Source: Acetobacteraceae bacterium
Lineage (GTDB): Bacteria; Pseudomonadota; Alphaproteobacteria; Acetobacterales; Acetobacteraceae
Assembly (NCBI GenBank): GCA_027311485.1
Contig: DAICYU010000117.1
Coordinates: 1 to 9,171 of the forward strand
Length of the DNA stretch: 9,171 nt
Reading direction: 5' to 3'
Made by a program: the position numbers and the translations under genes. Under the pieces are notes generated by a model, which saw nothing but the letters and a program-made list of their open reading frames with translations, made no database searches and had not been told where the DNA came from. This document shows positions 1 through 5,159 of this stretch, one piece after another (the stretch's first letter is position 1; every line of letters starts with the position of its first letter).

Positions 1-428
1 AGGGCGACTTCGTCGGCCGCCTGATGCTGGAAGGCCGTGGGGCAGGGGCCGGTCCGACGGCCTCGGCGGTGGTATCCGACCTGATCGACATCGCGCGGAA
101 CCGCGTTACCCCAGTCTGGGGCGCCGCCGCCGCATCGCTGTCATCGGCCCCGTCCGTGCCGATGACCAGCCATGTCGGCGCCTACTATCTGCGGCTGATG
201 GTGGTGGACCGGCCCGGCGTCATTGCTGACGTGACGGCGGTGCTGCGCGACCACGGCATCTCCCTGGAATCGATGCTGCAACGCGGGCGCAGCCCGGGTG
301 AGGCGGTACCCGTCGTGCTGGTCACGCATGAAACGCAGGAAAGCGCGATGCGCATGGCACTGGACCGGATCAAGGCCCTGTCCACGGTGATGGAAGAACC
401 GGCGCTGATCCGGATCGAACCGGCGTAG
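1..428 (+). CDS. hom: Homoserine dehydrogenase, C-terminal part with ACT domain (5' end outside window)
   Basis: This enzyme makes homoserine from aspartate semialdehyde with NAD(P)H in the cytoplasm, on the route to threonine and methionine. The reading frame is open from base 3 and runs into the window, so the NAD-binding and most of the catalytic domain lie upstream. The first visible residues (GDFVGRL, then LEGRGAGAGPTASAVV and DLIDIAR) are the conserved end of the catalytic domain. A short linker leads to an ACT domain covering roughly the last 80 residues, beginning near HVGAYYLRL and continuing through DRPGVIADV and HGISLESM. ACT domains of this enzyme usually bind threonine as a feedback inhibitor. 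The frame ends at TAG 426-428. An internal ATG at base 24 falls inside the conserved catalytic motif and is not a start. The identification is firm; only the upstream extent is unknown. Confidence 0.95.
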   Translation, partial: GDFVGRLMLEGRGAGAGPTASAVVSDLIDIARNRVTPVWGAAAASLSSAPSVPMTSHVGAYYLRLMVVDRPGVIADVTAVLRDHGISLESMLQRGRSPGEAVPVVLVTHETQESAMRMALDRIKALSTVMEEPALIRIEPA

Positions 429-464
429 CGCCCGGCACAGCCAACCGGCGGGTCGGCGGGGACA

Positions 465-523
465 GCTGGCGTTCATCCGATGATCATCGGCCAAGTGTTG
501 GGCCATGGTCCCTGGACGCCAGC
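465..523. repeat. Nested inverted repeats between convergent genes
   Basis: The 133-bp gap between the convergent hom and PhyH genes holds an outer pair of 8-bp arms, GCTGGCGT at 465-472 and ACGCCAGC at 516-523. Inside them lie a perfect 14-bp palindrome, CCGATGATCATCGG (477-490), and a second short pair, GGCC at 489-492 and 501-504 around a CCAA/TTGG hairpin (491-501). Folded as RNA this could form a branched structure read from either strand. A bidirectional terminator is plausible from position, but there is no T-run beside it on either side, so a factor-dependent terminator or a dispersed extragenic palindrome are alternatives. Confidence 0.4.
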
Positions 524-561
524 CACGCTGCCGGGCTGTTGAGCCATTCGGCGATCGCCAG

Positions 562-1716
562 TTAAATGCTGAGATCCATCAGGTTGTAATCCTTGATTCC
601 GGCCTTGGCATCGGCATCCCAGCGATAGGTTTCGCCTGCCAGCGGCTGGTAGACAAACGGCGTCTCGTGCGGGAACCGCTGCCGCCGGGCGTCGATACCA
701 TAGCCGATCATCCGCGCCCGCGTGTGGATCCGTTCGGCGTCATAGACCGCGGCCTTGTTGTGCACGCCGCCGCCTTGCACACCGAGAACCGAGCGGCGGC
801 GGTGGAAGCCGAAATTCACCGTCACCCGCCAGTCCGGGCTGGTATTGGCGAACGACCCGTGCACAGCCTGACGGTTGGTGATGGCCACATCGCCCGGCTT
901 GCAGACCAGCGGCACGGCATCGGGCAGACGCTCGGTTCCAGCGTCGGCAACCATCGCCTTGATGTCCACCTTGCCCAACTTGTGTGATCCGGGAACGACC
1001 CAGACGCCGTTCGCCGGCGTGCAGCCATACAGCTGCGCCATGAAGTTGAAGCCGTGCGATCCCTCATCCCAGTCCGGGCTGTTCCAGTGCGTCACGCCAT
1101 CCTGGTGCCAGGCGACCGAGGCGCCACGGCCTGGCTCCTTGATGAACAGCGCCTCATTGAATGGCACGAAGTCGTCACCGTTCACCGCGGCCGCGACGGC
1201 CAGAAGCTCCGGATGGCCATAGACGCGCAGCGCGGCCTCGGAGAACTGGAGCGAACCCAGGATCAGATAGACGATCTCCTTCGGCGCATCGGCGGCCGCC
1301 TTTGGTTCGAACATCTTCACCGGATGCCGGCCGGCAGCCAGATTGGTGCCGCCGAACGGGTCGGCCAACGGTTTGGACCAGAACAGCGTCGGCGCCTTCA
1401 GGTCAGCCCCGAGCGCCGGGCGTCCCTTGGCGTCGACGGGGCAGCCTTTCTCGGCCGGCAGGCGATCGAGGATGTCGCGAATGTCAGCCTCGATGTCGGC
1501 CAGTTCGTCCGCTTTCAGCACGCCTTCGAATATGTAGAACCCGCAGCGCCAGTACGCCTCCAGGATGTCCGGATGAACCGCGCCATCGGGGGTGAAGCGG
1601 ATCGGTCCGCGATTGCCCAAGGTCTGGGCGCGTCGCGCGCCCTCATCGAGATAGACCCGCATCGCGGCCTCTTCCGGCCCGTAATCGGGAAGCGAGACTT
1701 TACTGATTTCGTTCAT
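562..1716 (-). CDS. Phytanoyl-CoA dioxygenase (PhyH) family protein, 384 aa
   Basis: Members of this family are cytoplasmic Fe(II)- and mostly 2-oxoglutarate-dependent oxygenases that hydroxylate acyl-CoAs or small metabolites. The likely metal triad is visible: His204 and Asp206 in VAWHQDG, and His286 in QAVHGSF. Arg297 in the following strand (SPDWRVTVNFGFHRR) is the expected 2-oxoglutarate carboxylate ligand. Other family features are YWRCGFYIFEGVL near residues 55-67, FNEALFIKEPG (186-196), the VWVVPGSHK turn (238-246) and CKPGDVAITN (272-281). The ATG at 1716 is chosen because a GGAGG box lies 7 bases upstream. An in-frame upstream extension to 2079 would run backwards through the divergent gene and has no family similarity. 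At 384 residues it is longer than many PhyH proteins, with extra N-terminal and C-terminal segments. The substrate cannot be told from sequence. It is transcribed divergently from the dehydrogenase/ligase operon, which suggests shared control. Confidence 0.88.
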   Translation of the reverse strand: MNEISKVSLPDYGPEEAAMRVYLDEGARRAQTLGNRGPIRFTPDGAVHPDILEAYWRCGFYIFEGVLKADELADIEADIRDILDRLPAEKGCPVDAKGRPALGADLKAPTLFWSKPLADPFGGTNLAAGRHPVKMFEPKAAADAPKEIVYLILGSLQFSEAALRVYGHPELLAVAAAVNGDDFVPFNEALFIKEPGRGASVAWHQDGVTHWNSPDWDEGSHGFNFMAQLYGCTPANGVWVVPGSHKLGKVDIKAMVADAGTERLPDAVPLVCKPGDVAITNRQAVHGSFANTSPDWRVTVNFGFHRRRSVLGVQGGGVHNKAAVYDAERIHTRARMIGYGIDARRQRFPHETPFVYQPLAGETYRWDADAKAGIKDYNLMDLSI

Positions 1717-1849
1717 TACGATTCCTCCGGTGCACCGTGGCGCAACTGCCGGCAGATTAGGACGCGCGATCAGGGCAGGCAAACCGGGCGCACGTTTGCG
1801 CTGACGTCGGCGCCGGTTACACTCCCCCGACTGGCGAGGGATCGAAACC
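1717..1849. promoter_or_regulatory. Divergent intergenic region with two candidate operator palindromes
   Basis: These 133 bases must carry the promoters of both the PhyH gene and the dehydrogenase operon. Two symmetric elements stand out. One is a perfect 10-bp palindrome, CTGCCGGCAG (1746-1755). The other is GCAAAC, nine bases, GTTTGC (1779-1799), a 6-bp inverted repeat with a spacing typical of a dimeric regulator site. A weak rightward promoter can be drawn as TTGCGC (1796-1801), 16 bases, TACACT (1818-1823), which would place the second element across the -35 box. The ribosome binding site of the rightward gene is GAGGG at 1836-1840, 9 bases before the ATG. No regulator gene is present in the window. 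The repeats are seen directly; their function is inferred. Confidence 0.4.
1724..1728 (-). promoter_or_regulatory. Ribosome binding site of the PhyH gene
   Basis: On the minus strand GGAGG stands 7 bases before the ATG at 1716. It fixes this start in preference to the in-frame ATG codons further upstream, which lie inside the divergent gene. Confidence 0.8.
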
Positions 1850-3016
1850 ATGGACTTCCACATCAATGCGCAACAGCGGGAGATGATCGCATCGGTGCGC
1901 GATCTGGCGCAGACCGAGTTCAAGGCCAAGGCGCAACGCTGGATGGACGGTACCTTCCCGTGGGAGAACATGAAGCGTCTGGCTGAACTCGGGGTGCTGG
2001 GCATGTCGGTGCCCGAAGAATATGGCGGCCTGGGCCTGCCAATTCTGGACACGGCGCTGATCCTGGAGGAGATCGCCAAGGTCGATTACGTCACCGCCAT
2101 GGCCGTGCTCGGGGAAGCGGGCGTCCAGACGCGGGTCATCGCCCGCTACGCCCCGGCCAGTATCCGAGACCGTATTCTGCCGAAAGTGGTCAGCGGTGAC
2201 TGCATACTGGCGGTTTGCATGACCGAACCGCACGCCGGCACCGATGTCGCCAACTACCGCACCAACGCGCGTATTGCCGGCGACCGCGTCATTCTGAAAG
2301 GAACGAAGACGCTGATCAGCCGAGCCCGCGAGGCTGGCATGTTTGTGGTGTTCAGCCGGATTGACGGCAAGCCGGGGCGGGAGGGCATTGGCTGCGTCCT
2401 GCTCGAACCCGATACGCCCGGGTTCGAGGTCACCGGCACCTATCACACGATGGGCGGCGAAAACCTGCACGAAATCCAGTTCAACGACTGCGAGCTGCCG
2501 CTGGAGAACCTAGTGATCCGCGAGGACGGCTTTCGCAAGCTGTTGACCGCCTTCAATACCCAACGCTGCCTGAATCCATCGATCTCCCTGGGTCTTGCCG
2601 AGGGCGCCTTCGACGAAGCGGTCAACTATGTCCGTGAACGCACCGTCTTCAACAAGCCGATCGCCGATTTCCAGGGCATTCGCTGGAAGCTGGCGGACAT
2701 GTTCAAGGACATCGAAGCTGGTCGCGGCCTGCTGTATCGCGCCTGCCTGACCGCCAATCCGTTCCCCGATCCGTTCATGGCCGCAGCGGCAAAGGTGTTC
2801 TGCAACGAAATGTCGTTGCGCGTGACAACCGAGGCGGTACAGATGCACGGTGGCTTCGGTTTCACGGATGAGTATCCGGTATCGCGTTTCTATCGCGGTG
2901 CGCGCTACGGCTCGATCGGCGGCGGCGCGTCCGAAACGTTGCGTGATCTGATCGGCAAGAAGATCGTCGGGGATTTTGATGTCACCGATGGGATTCTCGG
3001 CCTGGGGACGTTCTGA
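1850..3016 (+). CDS. Acyl-CoA dehydrogenase family flavoprotein without the usual catalytic Glu (possible desulfinase-like enzyme), 388 aa
   Basis: The protein has the full-length ACAD fold: an N-terminal helical domain (about 1-118), a middle strand domain starting at CMTEPHAGTDV (123-133), and a C-terminal helical domain (about 225-380) with QMHGGFGFTDEYPVSRFYRG (331-350). FAD binding as a homotetramer in the cytoplasm is expected. Against isovaleryl-CoA dehydrogenase it aligns without gaps by eye around residues 227-255: the catalytic Glu of that enzyme (in DLERL) falls on Gln238 (NTQRC). The alternative Glu of medium- and short-chain enzymes (YEGT) falls on Gly358 (IGGGASE). Neither known base position carries a carboxylate, so ordinary alpha,beta-dehydrogenation is doubtful. 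3-Sulfinopropionyl-CoA desulfinase is a known ACAD homologue with Gln in place of Glu. Its sulfinate-binding Arg cannot be placed here with confidence; the nearest basic residue is Lys77. It is the first gene of an operon with a SucCD-like ligase. The fold is certain; the reaction is inferred. Confidence 0.85.
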   Translation: MDFHINAQQREMIASVRDLAQTEFKAKAQRWMDGTFPWENMKRLAELGVLGMSVPEEYGGLGLPILDTALILEEIAKVDYVTAMAVLGEAGVQTRVIARYAPASIRDRILPKVVSGDCILAVCMTEPHAGTDVANYRTNARIAGDRVILKGTKTLISRAREAGMFVVFSRIDGKPGREGIGCVLLEPDTPGFEVTGTYHTMGGENLHEIQFNDCELPLENLVIREDGFRKLLTAFNTQRCLNPSISLGLAEGAFDEAVNYVRERTVFNKPIADFQGIRWKLADMFKDIEAGRGLLYRACLTANPFPDPFMAAAAKVFCNEMSLRVTTEAVQMHGGFGFTDEYPVSRFYRGARYGSIGGGASETLRDLIGKKIVGDFDVTDGILGLGTF

Positions 3017-3017
3017 G

Positions 3018-4145
3018 GTGCTGCTGATCGAAGCTGACGGTAAGACGTTACTTGCCAGCCATGGCATACCGGTGCCGAAAGGTGTGGTCGTGACGGATGC
3101 AGCGGCGTCTGTCGCGATCGATGGCCCCTGGATCGTCAAGGCGCAGGTGCCGGCGGGCGGGCGTGGCAAGGCCGGCGGGATCGTCCGCTGCACCAGCACC
3201 GACGCCGTGTCCGATGCGGTTCACCGCCTGCTTGGCAGCCGTCTGAAGGGGCATCGCATCGATGCCTGCCTTGTGGAGCAGGCCGCCCAGGGGCAGGAGC
3301 GCTACCTGGCCGTCATGGTCGATGCCGCCAGCTACGGGCTGCGCGTCATCTATGCCGACCAGGGCGGTGTGGAAATCGAACAGTCCGGCTCCGCACATAG
3401 CCGCCTGTGTGCGCTGGACGCGGATGCCGTGGCCGAGGCGCTGGCGGACCTGATCGCCAATGAGCCGCCCGCGTGGCGGGGGCAGGTGGCCGCCATCGGC
3501 AAGGCCCTGGCCGAGATGCTGATCGCGCAGGAACTGGCCTTGGCCGAGATCAACCCGCTGTTCGTCGGCGAGGCCGGCTGTGTCGCCGGTGATGCCAAGA
3601 TCGTGGTCGACCTGAACGCGGTCGACCGTCAGCCCACCATCGCCGCGATGATCGCCGCACGACCCGACATTTATGCCGATGCGAACCGCAAGATCGCCGA
3701 GGGCTTCGATTACGTCGAACTCGATCCCGAGGGCGAAATCGGCCTGGTCACCACCGGTGCCGGCCTGTCGATGATGCTGATCGACGAACTCACCGCGCGG
3801 GGCGCCAAACCGCTGAACTTCTGCGACATCCGCACCGGCCAGATGCGTGGCAGCCCGGCTCGCCTGCTGCGTGTGCTGGGTTGGATCACCGCTCACGCCT
3901 CCCTGAAGGCGATCCTGGTCAACATTTTTGCCGGCATCACCGATCTTGGTGAGTTCGCCAACCTGCTGGCAGCCGCCATTCAGCAGACGCCGGACCTGCG
4001 GGTGCCGGTTGTTGCCAGGCTGGTCGGCCGCAATGCCGCGGAAGCCAGGCGGATCCTGAACGCAGCGCAGCCCGGCATGCTGGTCACCGAGGACCTCAGC
4101 GAAGCACTGGCCCGGATGGAAGCGGTGGTGGAGGCAGGGCGATGA
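3018..4145 (+). CDS. Succinyl-CoA synthetase beta-like subunit (ATP-grasp acid-CoA ligase), divergent, 375 aa
   Basis: It is the nucleotide-binding subunit of an ADP- or GDP-forming acid-CoA ligase that acts with the alpha-like subunit encoded next. The ATP-grasp domain shows IVKAQVPAGGRGKAGGI (39-55), and the probable Mg ligands are Asn179 in AEINPL and Asp192 in GDAKIVVDLN. The C-terminal flavodoxin-like domain has GLVTTGAGLSMM (242-253) and AILVNIFAGI (298-307). The GTG at 3018 follows the previous stop by one base, has TGGGGA about 10 bases upstream, and gives the family-typical N-terminus (GKTLLASHGIPVPKG). The in-frame ATG at 2976 would add residues without family similarity. The protein is slightly shorter than usual SucC (about 388). 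The segment normally reading NFLDVGGGA is NFCDIRTGQMRG here, so this is a specialised paralogue. By eye it is related to both SucC and malate-CoA ligase MtkA (NIFAGI), but matches neither closely; the acid used is unknown. Confidence 0.87.
   Translation: MLLIEADGKTLLASHGIPVPKGVVVTDAAASVAIDGPWIVKAQVPAGGRGKAGGIVRCTSTDAVSDAVHRLLGSRLKGHRIDACLVEQAAQGQERYLAVMVDAASYGLRVIYADQGGVEIEQSGSAHSRLCALDADAVAEALADLIANEPPAWRGQVAAIGKALAEMLIAQELALAEINPLFVGEAGCVAGDAKIVVDLNAVDRQPTIAAMIAARPDIYADANRKIAEGFDYVELDPEGEIGLVTTGAGLSMMLIDELTARGAKPLNFCDIRTGQMRGSPARLLRVLGWITAHASLKAILVNIFAGITDLGEFANLLAAAIQQTPDLRVPVVARLVGRNAAEARRILNAAQPGMLVTEDLSEALARMEAVVEAGR
4130..4134 (+). promoter_or_regulatory. Ribosome binding site of the alpha-like subunit, inside the beta-like gene
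   Basis: GGAGG lies 7 bases before the ATG at 4142 and within the last codons of the preceding gene. With the ATGA stop/start overlap (4142-4145) it indicates translational coupling of the two ligase subunits, as expected for equal amounts of a heteromeric enzyme. Confidence 0.75.
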
Positions 4146-5014
4146 TCGGCGCGCTTTGTCGCGCGACCCCGGTGATCGTGCAGGGTATCACCGGGCGGAT
4201 GGGGCGGACCCACGCCGCGCTGATGCGGGCCTATGGCACCAATATCGTCGGCGGGACCTCCACCCGCAGCGATGTGAAGGACGTGGCCGGCGTGCCGGTC
4301 TTCGGCACTTGCGCCGACGCGGTGACGGAGACAGGCGCCGTCGCCTCGGTCGCGATGGCACCGCCGGCCGAAACGCTGGCGGCGGTGCAGGAGGCTCTGG
4401 CCGCCGGCATCAAGCTGATCGTCACGGTCGCCGAGGGCGTACCGATGCATGACGCGATCCGCATCGGACGCGCCGTCAGGCAAGCCGGTGCAACCTGGGT
4501 CGGCGCCTCGACGCCAGGACTAGCAGTACCGGGGGAATGCAAGCTGGGCTTCCTGCCGGATGTCTGTCTGTCGCCTGGGCCGCTCGCCATCATGTCGAAA
4601 AGCGGCACACTGTCGTACGAGGTTGGCTACCGCATGGCGCGTGCGGGGCTGGGGCAAAGCCTTTGGGTCGGTGTGGGTGGCGATCCGGTGAAAGGTGTTC
4701 GGTTCGCCGACCTGCTGCCGGTTTTCTTTGATGACCCGCGGACCAAGGGCATCATCCTTGTCGGTGAGGTCGGCGGCACCGAGGAGGAGGAATGCTCCGA
4801 CGCATACGCCCGTCTTGGCGCACAGAAGCCGCTGTTCGCCCTGATCGCCGGACGCGAGGCAAAGGAAGGTGTGTCTATGGGGCACGCGGGGGCGCTGGTT
4901 CATGGGGAGACCGGGACGCTCGCCTCAAAGACGCGGCAACTTTCGGGCGCGGGGGCTGTGGTGTTCACGTCCGTTGAAACGGTCGTTGACCACTGCCTCA
5001 AGCGGTTTCGCTAG
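4142..5014 (+). CDS. Succinyl-CoA synthetase alpha-like subunit (CoA-binding, phosphohistidine), 290 aa
   Basis: This subunit binds CoA and carries the histidine that is phosphorylated during acid-CoA ligation; it acts in the cytoplasm with the beta-like partner. The CoA-binding Rossmann domain begins at VIVQGITGRMGRTH (11-24) with VGGTSTR at 36-42. The middle shows TVAEGVP (95-101) and CKLGFLPD (133-140), then IMSKSGTLSYE (150-160). The ligase domain has GEVGGTEEEE (208-217) and the catalytic His248 in SMGHAGAL. The length equals that of housekeeping SucD (about 289), and the start is set by the ATGA overlap and a GGAGG box. The conserved GPNCPG loop near the active site reads GASTPG (121-126) here, changing Pro, Asn and Cys. 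All essential parts are present, so an active ligase is likely, but with an altered pocket that suggests a substrate other than succinate. Confidence 0.88.
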   Translation: MIGALCRATPVIVQGITGRMGRTHAALMRAYGTNIVGGTSTRSDVKDVAGVPVFGTCADAVTETGAVASVAMAPPAETLAAVQEALAAGIKLIVTVAEGVPMHDAIRIGRAVRQAGATWVGASTPGLAVPGECKLGFLPDVCLSPGPLAIMSKSGTLSYEVGYRMARAGLGQSLWVGVGGDPVKGVRFADLLPVFFDDPRTKGIILVGEVGGTEEEECSDAYARLGAQKPLFALIAGREAKEGVSMGHAGALVHGETGTLASKTRQLSGAGAVVFTSVETVVDHCLKRFR

Positions 5015-5076
5015 CGACGCATCGCCGGACCGTATAGCCCGGGCCGGGTGCCTGCCAGCAGCCGCCGCAAATTGTG

Positions 5077-5095
5077 TCGCCACGCAGTGGGGCGA
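5077..5095 (+). other. Hairpin between the ligase operon and the transporter gene
   Basis: TCGCCAC (5077-5083) pairs with GTG and GCGA of 5087-5095 around a GCA loop, giving a 7-bp GC-rich stem with a two-base GG bulge. It lies in the 145-bp gap after the alpha-like subunit gene. Only scattered T residues follow, so an intrinsic terminator is doubtful; an attenuating structure or chance pairing in GC-rich DNA is possible. I see no convincing promoter in the same gap. Confidence 0.25.
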
Positions 5096-5147
5096 ACCGC
5101 GTTGTTCGTGCTGATTGCCGGCAGCCACCAGCCGCGCCAAATCCGCC

Positions 5148-5152
5148 GGAGA
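5148..5152 (+). promoter_or_regulatory. Ribosome binding site of the MFS transporter gene
   Basis: GGAGA stands 7 bases before the ATG at 5160. It supports this start over the in-frame ATG at 5115, which would add 15 residues with no membrane or family character. Confidence 0.7.
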
Positions 5153-5159
5153 ATCCTGC

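Noticed and set aside
1054..1986. 310-aa plus-strand frame antisense to the PhyH gene
   Set aside because: It lies opposite a well-conserved enzyme, runs into the ACAD gene in another frame, and has no recognisable domain; long shadow frames are normal at this GC content.
1717..2079. N-terminal extension of the PhyH frame to an ATG at 2079 (505 aa)
   Set aside because: It would be antisense to the start of the ACAD gene, has an Arg/Ser-rich composition without family similarity, and the ATG at 1716 has a GGAGG box at ideal spacing.
2976..3017. Upstream ATG start for the beta-like ligase subunit
   Set aside because: It would overlap the ACAD gene by 41 bases and add 14 residues not found at SucC N-termini; the GTG at 3018 gives the family-typical start.
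3048..3896. 282-aa minus-strand frame opposite the beta-like ligase subunit
   Set aside because: It is His/Arg/Gly-rich with no motif, and the plus strand carries unmistakable ATP-grasp motifs.
1850..5014. Reading the operon as the citric-acid-cycle sucCD
   Set aside because: Housekeeping sucCD normally lies with mdh or sucAB. Both subunits deviate at conserved motifs and are coupled to an ACAD gene, so a specialised paralogue is more likely.
3018..5014. Malate-CoA ligase (mtkAB) of the serine cycle
   Set aside because: NIFAGI is shared with MtkA, but the DVGGGA motif is missing, and no malyl-CoA lyase, ppc or other serine-cycle gene is adjacent; the nearby aldolase is of the free-acid HpcH type.
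4986..5014. TTGACC near the end of the alpha-like gene as a -35 box for the MFS gene
   Set aside because: No acceptable -10 hexamer lies 16-18 bases downstream, and TATAGC at 5033-5038 is too far away.
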